Shown here piece after piece: positions 14,606-20,983 of a stretch of DNA of 20,983 nt. The stretch is from an uncultured Collinsella sp. Lineage in GTDB: Bacteria > Actinomycetota > Coriobacteriia > Coriobacteriales > Coriobacteriaceae. Every line of letters starts with the position of its first letter. Position 1 is the first letter of the stretch. The position numbers and the translations under genes are program-made. The DNA is taken from NCBI GenBank assembly GCA_900548365.1, contig URKM01000028.1, positions 1 through 20,983 of the forward strand. The letters are read 5' to 3'. The notes beneath the pieces are model-generated. The model made no database searches. It was not told the origin of the DNA and saw only the letters and a list, made by a program, of their open reading frames with translations.

Positions 14606-15523
14606 GTGTCCCCAGGCGCACTCGCCGCACTCATGCTCATCATCGGCGTTCTCGCGGGCGCGCTCCTCACGACCGCGGCGTATGCGCCCGAGCTCCGTCG
14701 GATCTCGCGGCTGCTCGACGCGAGGCGGGACGGTGGCGCGTCCGCCAACGCGCGCGCCACCATCGGCTCGCACGCCCCGGGGATCGCAGAGCTCGCCGAG
14801 GCAATCAATGGGGAACTCGACCGCACCATGCGGGCGCACGTTGCCGGCATGCGGGCCCAACGGGACTTCCAACGCGACCTCTCCGCGCTCTCGCACGACA
14901 TACGGACCCCGCTCACGGGAGCGAAGGGCTATCTGCAGCTCGCCGTCGACGAATCGGACCCCGAGCTGAAACGGCGACGCATCGACGCCGCGGTCGAGCG
15001 TATCGACCGGACCTCCGAGCTTCTCGACGCGCTCTTCTCCTATACCAAGGCGAGCGACCCCGATTTCGCACTCGACATAGAACCCGTCGACCTCCGCGAG
15101 GTCGTCGAGCAATGCCTGCTCGGGCACTATCCGGATTTCGAGCGTCTCGGATGGGAGCCGATCGTGTCGGGAGCGGACGCGCCGCGCGTCGTGGAAGCCA
15201 ACCGGCAGGCGCTGGAGCGCATCGTGGAGAACCTCATCGTGAACGCGTTGAGACATGGCAGCGGCGCACCCGAGATCAGTATCGCGGCGGCGTCCGAACA
15301 GGCCATACTCTCCATATCGAACCCCATCGACGATCCCGAGGAGATCGACGTCGAGCGCCTCTTCGACCGGTTCTACCGGGCGGACTCCGCGCGCCAAGGC
15401 GGAGGCTCGGGACTCGGCCTGGCGACGTCCGCGAAGCTGGCCGAGGCGATGGGGATGTCACTCGAGGCGAGGGCGGATGGCGGCCGTCTCACTATCGAGC
15501 TCCGAGGCCGTCAGAGCCGATGA
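14606..15523 (+). CDS. Sensor histidine kinase with a single N-terminal membrane helix
   Basis: The 305-residue protein starts at GTG, with GAGGAGG four bases upstream. One membrane helix (about 4-27) is followed directly by a cytoplasmic linker. A HisKA domain carries phospho-acceptor His97 in SALSHDIRTPL, and an ATPase domain has the N box IVENLIVNALRHG, the F box LFDRFYRAD and the glycine box GGGSGLGLA. There is no extracellular sensor domain and no second helix. It therefore resembles the minimal kinases that receive their signal through a membrane partner such as an ABC transporter. It is the obvious partner of the OmpR-type regulator at 11623, with the ABC genes between them. The N-terminal helix of the 54-residue protein could also interact with it; that is speculation. 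Confidence 0.9.
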   Translation: MSPGALAALMLIIGVLAGALLTTAAYAPELRRISRLLDARRDGGASANARATIGSHAPGIAELAEAINGELDRTMRAHVAGMRAQRDFQRDLSALSHDIRTPLTGAKGYLQLAVDESDPELKRRRIDAAVERIDRTSELLDALFSYTKASDPDFALDIEPVDLREVVEQCLLGHYPDFERLGWEPIVSGADAPRVVEANRQALERIVENLIVNALRHGSGAPEISIAAASEQAILSISNPIDDPEEIDVERLFDRFYRADSARQGGGSGLGLATSAKLAEAMGMSLEARADGGRLTIELRGRQSR

Positions 15524-15850
15524 GTGATGCGGACTGCAAAGAGTCTGCTACTGCTCTCCAACGTGTTCGGGGTGACCGTGGACTCCCCCATCAAAGGAGA
15601 TGTGGAAACCATGGCACAGGTAATGAACGAAGCGGTCAAGAAGTACAACACCCTCTCCACGATCACGGTCGCGAGCGCGGTCGTGTTTTTAGTGCTGAGC
15701 GCGTGGGCGGCCTTCCAGCTCGAATGGGGCTGGGGCTCCCACATCGCCCCCACCGCGGCCTTCGCCGCCGCGGCGCTCGTCGTGATGCTCGTCGCGTTCG
15801 TGTACATGGAGCGCATGAAGCGTCGGTGCGATCGCCCCCCGTTCCGATAA
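15524..15850 (+). pseudogene. 5'-truncated copy of the membrane-anchored XRE regulator
   Basis: The frame starts right after the kinase stop codon. From about 15530 it matches the intact regulator at 18853-19473 almost base for base, including an identical run of about 60 bases after position 15589. It keeps residues 46 to about 138 of that protein: the end of the helix-turn-helix region, SNVFGVTVDS, KGDVETMAQVMNEAV and the first two membrane helices. The DNA-binding helices and the third membrane helix are missing. After MERMK the sequence diverges and stops. AAAGGAG followed by ATG at 15611 is kept, so a 79-residue two-helix product could still be made. I regard it as a remnant. Confidence 0.75.
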
Positions 15851-15955
15851 GAGAGCGCGCCATAGCACGCAGGTAATGCCCCTTACGCATAGACTCCACC
15901 ATCTGGGCAGCCATACAGCGCTGGGCCGACGACGAGATGCGCAGCGCCAATCGGG
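15847..15955 (+). pseudogene. Dead copy of the ribbon-helix-helix gene
   Basis: The stretch matches the start of the gene at 11317-11511 and about 15 bases before it (both begin GATAAG). The start codon is changed from ATG to ATA (15862-15864) and codon 5 is TAA (15874-15876). The later codons still encode PLRID, an IQRWADDEMRSAN stretch and then lose similarity around 15955. It is joined directly to the truncated XRE copy, with no spacer between the two remnants. Confidence 0.8.
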
Positions 15956-16144
15956 TCAGATATCCGCCACGCTGGGCGGGAGGACTCCCTCATCGCCGAG
16001 GCGGGCAGACATCTGCAACACCAGCTGGAGGCGGGTTCACCGCAGCGTCTAACACACACGCCTCCTCAGCGCCAAATGGGTTACACGACGAAATTCCAAC
16101 CGGGAGCGGGCGCACCGCTTTCCCCCCATTATCTTCAACTGTTA
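15956..16144. other. Non-coding remainder of the degenerate region
   Basis: Between the dead ribbon-helix-helix copy and the next promoter I see no frame with a ribosome site and no clear repeat. The sequence is GC-rich up to about 16130 and then becomes AT-rich at the promoter. Confidence 0.5.
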
Positions 16145-16173
16145 TTTAGATATTTGCCTAATTATCTTACAAT
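16145..16173 (+). promoter_or_regulatory. Promoter of the second ABC operon (TTTAGA-17-TACAAT)
   Basis: TTTAGA (16145-16150) and TACAAT (16168-16173) are 17 bases apart in an AT-rich island directly before the ATPase gene. The -10 matches five of six consensus bases. A start near 16180 gives a leader of about 50 bases. Confidence 0.6.
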
Positions 16174-16230
16174 GGACAGCACGCAACGACGCACAGCCCC
16201 GAACAACCCATACTCATGATAGGAGAATCC

Positions 16231-16965
16231 ATGGACATCCTTTCCATCCGCAACTTCCACAAACGCTACGGCGACCACGTTGCCGTGCGGGACCTCTCGC
16301 TCACCGTGGCGGCCGGCAGCATCTACGGATGCATCGGCCACAACGGCGCTGGCAAAACCACGCTCATCCGCGCCATTGTGGGCGCGCAACCCTTTGAAGG
16401 CGGCGAGATCGAAATCTGCGGCTACAGCATCGTGCACTCCCCCATCGAGGCCAAACGCTGCCTCGCCTACGTGCCCGACAACCCCGACATCTACGAATTC
16501 ATGACTGGCTCGCAATACCTCACCTACCTCGCCGACATCTTTAACGTGCCCGCGCGCGACCGCGTGGCGCGAACAGGCGAACTCTCCGAGCGGCTCGACC
16601 TCACGGGCTCACTTGCCGAGCCAATCTCCTCCTACTCGCACGGTATGAAGCAAAAACTCGTCATCATGGGGGCGCTCATCCACAATCCACGTCTGCTTGT
16701 ACTCGATGAGCCCTTCGTGGGCCTGGACCCGGTTGCCGCCCACGAACTCAAGCTCATCCTGCGGGAGCGCGCCAGCGCGGGAACGGCGGTGTTCTTCTCC
16801 TCCCACGTGCTCGAAGTGGTGGAAAAGCTCTGCGATGAGCTGGCGGTCGTGCGCCAAGGCGAGATCGTAGCGCAAGGCCCCACCGAGGCGATTCGCGGCG
16901 ACGATTCGCTGGAAGACGTGTTCCTCGAGTTGGTCGAGGGCGCGCGCGGCGGGCGGGAGGCGTAG
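16231..16965 (+). CDS. ABC transporter ATP-binding protein (ABC-2 exporter type)
   Basis: The 244-residue ATPase has Walker A GHNGAGKTT (36-44), signature YSHGMKQK (135-142), Walker B LLVLDEP (Asp159, Glu160) and switch His192 (SSHV). At the Q-loop position it has VPDNPDIYEFMTG, with Asp instead of Gln, a form common among ATPases of ABC-2 exporters. TAGGAG lies five bases before the chosen ATG; an in-frame codon at 16216 lacks a ribosome site. The permease gene follows after three bases. The substrate is unknown. It is not closely similar to the ATPase at 12466, which has a longer C-terminal extension. Confidence 0.9.
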   Translation: MDILSIRNFHKRYGDHVAVRDLSLTVAAGSIYGCIGHNGAGKTTLIRAIVGAQPFEGGEIEICGYSIVHSPIEAKRCLAYVPDNPDIYEFMTGSQYLTYLADIFNVPARDRVARTGELSERLDLTGSLAEPISSYSHGMKQKLVIMGALIHNPRLLVLDEPFVGLDPVAAHELKLILRERASAGTAVFFSSHVLEVVEKLCDELAVVRQGEIVAQGPTEAIRGDDSLEDVFLELVEGARGGREA

Positions 16966-16968
16966 ATC

Positions 16969-18642
16969 ATGAGGGCATTTTTCCTGCTTACACGGGTGAA
17001 TCTGCAGAGTATGGCACACGCATTCACGCGGGCGAACGGAACGCGAGCCATGCGGCGCTGGCACTTGGCGGGGGCCCTTGCCGGCTGCATTGCGCTGGCA
17101 CTTGTGGCGATGGGGTACGCCACGCTCATCGCCATAACGCTGACATCGATGGGGCTCCAAACGGTGCTCCCCACGCTCGCCGTTACGCTGGGCTCGCTTT
17201 CCGGCGTGGCGTTCACCTTTGTCAAGGCCAACGGAACGCTTTTTGGTTCCAAGGACTTTGATCTCGTCATGGCTCTTCCCGTGCCGAGGCGCGCTGTCGT
17301 CGCCTCGCGCCTGACCGTGATCGCGGGCACTGCTTGCGGGCTTGCATGGTGTTGGATGCTCCCGCTGTACCTCGTGTATTTCCTCAACGTCTCCCTCCAA
17401 CCGATTTCCCTGATTGCCGCCGCGACCTCGATCGTGCTCGCCCCGCTGGCGCCCACCGCCCTCGCCGCACTGGGCGCCTATGGCATTACCTGGATCGCGG
17501 CGCGGTTCCGCCACGCAAACGTCGCGTTCGTCGTACTTGGCATGGCCGCGCTGTGCGCCTGCATCGGCGGGGTGTTCGCCTTGCAAGGCGCCCTGGGCAC
17601 CACCACGGCGGACGCCTTGCACGCGGTCGCGGCGTGGAGCGTCGCCCTTCGCACATCCATCGAAGCCGTCTACCCGCCTGCCGCTTGGGCGGGCGCGGCG
17701 ATTACCACGGGAGACGCAGGCGCCCTGCTCGCGTTCACCCTGTATTCGCTTGGCGCAGTCGGTCTGTGCCTGGAACTCGTGCAGCGCTCCTACCTCTCGC
17801 TCAACGCTGCGCTCAAAAGCTCGCCTGCGACTCGCGGGGGCGATGCGGGGCGCGGGATCGCCCTCAACGCAACAGGTACCGAGCAAGCTCACGGCCCGTT
17901 TTGGACGATTGTTTGCAAGGAGGTACGCGGGGTGATCGGGGTGCCCGCGTACGCGCTCAACTGCCTGATTGGATATCCCTTTACCGTAGGCGCGGGCGCT
18001 CTCATCGCCTTCATGGGCCTGCAAGACCTCATCGCCTCGGGCGCCATCAATGGCATCGACGTCGACGCACGGCAACTCGGCGAGCTCATGGGCGTCGTTC
18101 GGCTCGCGCTGCCGTGGGTGTTCGCATTTTGCGGCATCATGTGCACCAGCTCGGTGGTATCTGTTTCCATGGAGGGGCGCGCGGCGTGGCTCATGTGCAC
18201 CGCGCCCGTGAGCACCCGTACGATGCTGGGCGCCAAACTCGCGAGCAGCGCGTTGCCCTTTGGCGCTTCCCTGGGTATCGCCATCGGCATGCTGTGGGCG
18301 CGCGGGGAAGCCACGGGCTCAATTGCGCTCGAATGCGCCCTCGTGGGTCTGGGCGCGTTCGGCCTTTGGGTGAATCTCGGCATGGCCGCCGACGTGCGGC
18401 GCCCGCATACCACGTGGATGAACCCACAGGACGTGGTGAAGCGTGGGGCGCCGATGATGCTGTGCGTCCTGGGCGGGCTGCTGTACAGCTTCGCCGCGGG
18501 TGCGGGTGTGATCGCAGCGGCGCTCACGTTTGGGGTGGCAGCGGGACATGTGGCCAACCTTGCGCTGGGCGCCACGACTCTTGTGCTGGGAACGCTCGTG
18601 TTTTACCGCACCGTACGGACGCATCCCGCGCTGTATGTCTGA
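16969..18642 (+). CDS. Large ABC exporter permease
   Basis: The 557-residue protein is highly hydrophobic, with roughly twelve membrane segments in two blocks (about 30-290 and 320-550). The central hydrophilic stretch contains KSSPATRGGDAGRG. The N-terminus MRAFFLLTRVNLQSM looks like the amphipathic coupling helix seen at the start of ABC-2 permeases. Its length suggests one chain supplies both halves of the membrane pore for the ATPase encoded three bases upstream. Its precise family is not recognised and the substrate is unknown. The ribosome site GGGAGG lies inside the end of the ATPase gene. Codons such as TTT, CTT and GCA appear somewhat more often than in neighbouring genes, a weak hint of separate origin. 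No terminator is evident after it. Confidence 0.85.
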   Translation: MRAFFLLTRVNLQSMAHAFTRANGTRAMRRWHLAGALAGCIALALVAMGYATLIAITLTSMGLQTVLPTLAVTLGSLSGVAFTFVKANGTLFGSKDFDLVMALPVPRRAVVASRLTVIAGTACGLAWCWMLPLYLVYFLNVSLQPISLIAAATSIVLAPLAPTALAALGAYGITWIAARFRHANVAFVVLGMAALCACIGGVFALQGALGTTTADALHAVAAWSVALRTSIEAVYPPAAWAGAAITTGDAGALLAFTLYSLGAVGLCLELVQRSYLSLNAALKSSPATRGGDAGRGIALNATGTEQAHGPFWTIVCKEVRGVIGVPAYALNCLIGYPFTVGAGALIAFMGLQDLIASGAINGIDVDARQLGELMGVVRLALPWVFAFCGIMCTSSVVSVSMEGRAAWLMCTAPVSTRTMLGAKLASSALPFGASLGIAIGMLWARGEATGSIALECALVGLGAFGLWVNLGMAADVRRPHTTWMNPQDVVKRGAPMMLCVLGGLLYSFAAGAGVIAAALTFGVAAGHVANLALGATTLVLGTLVFYRTVRTHPALYV

Positions 18643-18807
18643 GGAAGGGTGCACGACGGCAGGAGCGGCGGGAGAACAATGCTTCTCTCAAGCGCACAGA
18701 CATCGCCGCAGGTCAGGAGCTATATAAAGCATTTTGACAACGCGATTCGACCCCTCAGGGGCGCGCTATAAAGACCTTTGATGGTACGATTTGCCCGTCA
18801 ATGCCAT

Positions 18808-18830
18808 GGTGACTCTCGACAGGGGTCACC
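18808..18830 (+). promoter_or_regulatory. Inverted repeat GGTGAC/GTCACC in the XRE gene leader
   Basis: GGTGAC (18808-18813) and GTCACC (18825-18830) are arranged as an inverted repeat with an 11-base spacer, ending nine bases before the ribosome site of the XRE gene. It may be an autoregulatory operator or a leader hairpin. Upstream at 18751-18761 is a short CCCC/GGGG hairpin followed by TATAAA (18767-18772), but no well-spaced -35 was found. Confidence 0.4.
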
Positions 18831-18852
18831 CCAACCCCAAGGGAGCACGCAC

Positions 18853-19473
18853 ATGGAGCTGGGCTCGCACATCAAGGAGCGCCGGACGGAGCTCGGGATC
18901 TCCCAGGACGACCTGGCGGAGCGCATCTACGTGTCGCGCCAGACCATCAGCAACTGGGAGTGCGGCCGCACGTATCCGGACGTCCAGAGCCTGCTTTTGC
19001 TTTCCAACGTGTTCGGGGTGACCGTGGACTCCCTCATCAAAGGAGATGTGGAAACCATGGCACAGGTAATGAACGAAGCGGTCAAGAAGTACAACGCCCT
19101 CTCCACGATCACGGTCGTGAGCGCAGTCGTGTTCCTGGGGCTGAGCGCCTGGGCGGCATTCCAGTTCGAATGGGGTTGGGGCATGCACATCGCGCCCACC
19201 GCGGCGTTCGCCGCCGTGGCGCTCGTCGTGATGCTCATAGCATTCGTGTATATGGAGCGCATGAAGAAGCAGCACGACCTCGTCACGTACCGCGAGGTGT
19301 TGGCGTTCAGCCGCGGTGAGCAGGTCGAACGCGACACGCTCGAGGGCCGTCGCGAGCGCGAGATGAGCCCCTGGGTGAAAGGCGCGCGCAACGGCATGCA
19401 GATCCTCATCGGCGCGATCGCCGGCGGCCTGGTTGGCGTCGGGATCGGCATGCTCGCCAAGATGTTGAGCTAA
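18853..19473 (+). CDS. Membrane-anchored XRE-family transcriptional regulator
   Basis: The 206-residue protein begins with a Cro/C1-type helix-turn-helix (about 5-60: IKERRTELGISQDDLAERIY, then VSRQTISNWECGRTYPD). A linker follows, then hydrophobic helices at about 83-103, 111-134 and 180-203. Between the second and third helices is a charged stretch (135-175) with REVLAFSRGEQVERDTLEGR. It would bind DNA from the membrane, as proposed for other membrane-tethered XRE proteins; the signal and targets are unknown. AAGGGAG lies seven bases before the ATG, so the in-frame codon at 18778 is rejected. A second ribosome site with ATG occurs inside (19056-19074) and is preserved in the truncated copy at 15524. 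A terminator follows. Confidence 0.88.
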   Translation: MELGSHIKERRTELGISQDDLAERIYVSRQTISNWECGRTYPDVQSLLLLSNVFGVTVDSLIKGDVETMAQVMNEAVKKYNALSTITVVSAVVFLGLSAWAAFQFEWGWGMHIAPTAAFAAVALVVMLIAFVYMERMKKQHDLVTYREVLAFSRGEQVERDTLEGRREREMSPWVKGARNGMQILIGAIAGGLVGVGIGMLAKMLS

Positions 19474-19496
19474 AGGCGGTCTTCACGTATATCATG

Positions 19497-19530
19497 AGCG
19501 GCGAGGAAGTTAGACGTCCTCGCCGCTTTT
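19497..19530 (+). terminator. Terminator of the XRE regulator gene
   Basis: AGCGGCGAGGA (19497-19507) pairs perfectly with 19517-19527 around a 9-base loop, and the stem is followed by TTT (19528-19530). It starts 23 bases after the stop codon. Confidence 0.85.
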
Positions 19531-19542
19531 GCATGACCGGGG

Positions 19543-19575
19543 ACCTCGATTTGAGAACAGGCGCTCGATTGAGGT
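19543..19575 (-). repeat. Diverged member of the palindromic repeat family
   Basis: CCTCGATTTGAGAACAGGCG followed by CTCGATTGAGG keeps the core AACAGGC and the inverted CCTC/GAGG ends of the repeats at 1872-2012. It lies between the XRE terminator and the next gene. Confidence 0.45.
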
Positions 19576-19637
19576 CGCGCTGAATTGAAGCTTCGTGAGA
19601 TAATCGGCGCAGAGACGTCTTTCCAAAGGAGGCGGGT

Positions 19638-20009
19638 ATGAGCACGGGCTTGGGCAAGACGGCAGGCGCCGCAATCGCGACCGGCGCTATCTGCTGGATC
19701 ATTCCCGCCCTTCTTGTGGGTGTCGTGCCGCCCGATGCGGGGATGATCGTTATGATGCTTCATCTCTATGGCATCGCGCCATGCACGGCAGCTGCCCTCG
19801 GCGTGCTTGCCGCGACGTCGCCGCAGACGCTCTTTTGGATACCGGCAGCGCTTGGCGTCGCATTCGCCTTGTTGTTCCCGCTCGCGATGGACGGCGCGCA
19901 GGATATCGCGTTCTACGGCATCGCCTATGCCGCAATCGGATATATCGCCATGGGTGCACGAACCTGTGTATGCAGATTATTTCGAGATGGTCGAGGGCGC
20001 GTCGATTGA
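19638..20009 (+). CDS. Small four-TM membrane protein, unknown function
   Basis: The 123-residue protein is almost entirely hydrophobic, with probable helices near 8-28, 33-58, 66-83 and 89-106. A short basic tail contains RTCVCRLFRDGRGR. AAAGGAGG lies seven bases before the ATG, a strong ribosome site that supports it as a real gene. No family or motif is recognised. It is convergent with the small gene on the other strand, with only 15 bases between stop codons and no terminator seen. The tail after the last helix contains two Cys separated by one residue; nothing else there suggests metal binding. Confidence 0.7.
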   Translation: MSTGLGKTAGAAIATGAICWIIPALLVGVVPPDAGMIVMMLHLYGIAPCTAAALGVLAATSPQTLFWIPAALGVAFALLFPLAMDGAQDIAFYGIAYAAIGYIAMGARTCVCRLFRDGRGRVD

Positions 20010-20024
20010 GACTGGCACAGCCCC

Positions 20025-20279
20025 CTAAACATTGAAACGAGTGAGCAACGCGAGCGCTATCGACAGAACGCCGCCCACCCGCACCGCGTTGAGCATGGTC
20101 TTCTTATCTCCCCAAGTGACCCATGCGGGCAGAACGGGATGGAGGACAAAGGCGGCACCGCCGAGCGCAGAGGCGATATTGAAGAGGATGGGACTATCAA
20201 ACGCGGCGGCGGCGCAATGGCCGACCGCGATGACAACAAAGCAGACGAACATCTGCGTGCCAAAGGTAATTTGCTTCAT
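20025..20279 (-). CDS. Small membrane protein, unknown function
   Basis: The 84-residue minus-strand protein has hydrophobic helices near 7-25, 30-51 and 62-80. AT-richer codons such as AAA, TTT and ATT appear at the N-terminus (MKQITFGTQMF). GGAGGGG lies about seven bases before the ATG. It is not recognised. The gene is convergent with the 123-residue membrane-protein gene. The sequence is compact and free of motifs other than the helices, so its role cannot be inferred. Confidence 0.65.
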   Translation of the reverse strand: MKQITFGTQMFVCFVVIAVGHCAAAAFDSPILFNIASALGGAAFVLHPVLPAWVTWGDKKTMLNAVRVGGVLSIALALLTRFNV

Positions 20280-20371
20280 CTCGAGCCCCTCCGCTTCTCA
20301 CGGATACTTAGCCGATGTTACCACAATGGAAGACCGGGCAATGCAGCTCGCCAACGTCCATCGATTGCGCC

Positions 20372-20402
20372 GCCTCAATTTGGCGCCTGCCCTCAATTTG
20401 AT
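20372..20402 (+). repeat. Diverged member of the palindromic repeat family
   Basis: CTCAATTTGGCGCCTG followed by CCCTCAATTTGA aligns with the 33-bp repeats at 1931 and 1980 (same order of CTCAA-TT, GCCTG, CCC, AATTTGA). The half-palindromes are here closer to a direct repeat. Confidence 0.5.
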
Positions 20403-20506
20403 CCCCTGCGGCATCGCCTGCACTGCAACCGGCCATCTCGCTCTGCACATACACGCCCGCACGGCACATGACGGCGCCCGCCTCGAACACGGCGCACGGC
20501 GGGCCC

Positions 20507-20731
20507 CGAAGTGAGTAGAAAATGCGGACCGCCTGCGCCCTCCCCCTCGAAGTGAGTGGAAAAATGTGGACCGCCCGCGCTCTCTCCTTCGAAGTGAGTG
20601 GAAAAAATAGTTGAGCCTCGGTATACAGAACTTGTCGATGTCGCTACCTGCGGTTTTATGAGTAAATAAAACTCGAAATACACGGTCTACTTTAGGGGCC
20701 CGGAAAAAAGCACTCACTTCGAGGGGGAGAG
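20507..20731. repeat. Triple direct repeat with an inverted fourth copy around an AT-rich core
   Basis: CGAAGTGAGT occurs at 20507, 20548 and 20590 (41 and 42 bases apart), each followed by RGAAAA or GGAAAAA. The first two units also share GCGGACCGCC/GTGGACCGCC and a pyrimidine-rich end. The inverse ACTCACTTCG lies at 20712-20721, and the adjoining GAGGGGGAGAGC complements the pyrimidine-rich stretch. Between them (20600-20711) is AT-rich sequence with a GTTTTAT/ATAAAAC hairpin. There is no coding frame; it may be the edge of a miniature mobile element or a structured intergenic repeat. Confidence 0.65.
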
Positions 20732-20956
20732 CTTCACCTAATCGAAAGCACGGCGTGGCGCACTCGATCTAGAAGCGCCCGACCCCATACGCCGCTGATT
20801 CTCGATTTGCATTGATCAGCGCTTATCGTCGCAGGTAGACATGATGTACAACAGATTTTGCAGCGAGGGATGACCCTATCCGCGTAAGATGCACGGCAGA
20901 TTTGATGGCGCGGCCGCGGCGACCGTGGGACGCTCCTTCACGACCGGGAGGTGACG
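20732..20956. other. Intergenic region before the last gene
   Basis: No gene is seen here. The sequence holds the presumed promoter of the gene starting at 20957, but I could not find a well-spaced -35/-10 pair. GGGAGGTGA (20946-20954) is the ribosome site. Confidence 0.4.
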
Positions 20957-20983
20957 ATGGACATCAGCAACCAGATCAAGACG
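20957..20983 (+). CDS. Start of a probable XRE-family regulator (partial)
   Basis: Only nine codons are in the window: MDISNQIKT. They follow a strong ribosome site by two bases. The beginning matches the pattern of XRE regulators such as MELGSHIKE at 18853 (M, polar residue, short hydrophobic, then IK), so another regulator of this type is likely. With nine residues this is a guess from pattern. Confidence 0.45.

Noticed and set aside
16609..18075. A 488-residue minus-strand frame opposite the second ABC operon
   Set aside because: It has no motif or ribosome site and composition typical of antisense GC-rich frames. The plus strand has a clear ATPase and permease.
18734..18772. TTGACA with TATAAA as a promoter for the XRE gene
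   Set aside because: The elements are 27 bases apart, too far for a sigma-70 promoter. A GC hairpin lies between them.
20298..20717. A 139-residue minus-strand frame with repeated FFHSLR segments
   Set aside because: It is a translation of the 41-42 bp DNA repeats, with no ribosome site. The unequal periods shift frame between units, so protein repeats were not selected.
20507..20731. CRISPR array
   Set aside because: Only three direct units with related, not unique, spacers, no cas genes and an inverted copy. The pattern does not fit.

Overview
The window is high-GC DNA, with ORFs that are strongly GC-biased at third codon positions and good Shine-Dalgarno sites. The gene repertoire (heterodimeric ABC exporters under a MarR regulator, membrane-anchored XRE regulators, an SPFH protein with a small ribbon-helix-helix partner) suggests an actinobacterium, most likely a gut Coriobacteriia close to Collinsella. 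That placement is inferred from gene content and style; there is no rRNA or other taxonomic marker.

Layout. Positions 1-1900 hold housekeeping-type genes on the plus strand: the 3' end of trpS, a Cof-type HAD phosphatase and a one-domain MGMT-like alkyltransferase. The last two are separated by a promoter-hairpin-terminator segment that encodes no protein. Two copies of a palindromic 33-bp repeat follow. Positions 2069-6679 are a minus-strand operon, marR-type regulator then two ABC exporter half-transporters, which by their motifs form a heterodimer with one degenerate ATP site. After an AT-rich gap without genes come a minus-strand membrane protein with possible PH-like domains and an MFS efflux pump. 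The pump has its own promoter, structured leader and terminator.

Positions 10069-15523 are on the plus strand: an SPFH/band-7 protein with a small ribbon-helix-helix protein, then a five-gene module of OmpR-type response regulator, LanF/BcrA-like ATPase, 54-residue one-TM protein, ABC-2 permease and minimal histidine kinase. This resembles peptide-antibiotic sensing and self-protection modules. Three tandem 11-bp repeats before the ATPase gene are a good candidate for the regulator's binding site.

Positions 15524-16140 are a gene graveyard. A 5'-truncated copy of a membrane XRE regulator is joined to a dead copy of the ribbon-helix-helix gene, and intact relatives of both lie elsewhere in the window. 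A second ABC exporter (ATPase plus 557-residue permease), the intact three-TM XRE regulator, two small convergent membrane-protein genes, a repeat-rich gap and the first nine codons of another probable regulator complete the window.

The right two-thirds looks like an accessory region concerned with export and envelope-stress sensing. I found no transposase, tRNA, rRNA or CRISPR array. The repeats and gene fragments are the main signs of rearrangement.
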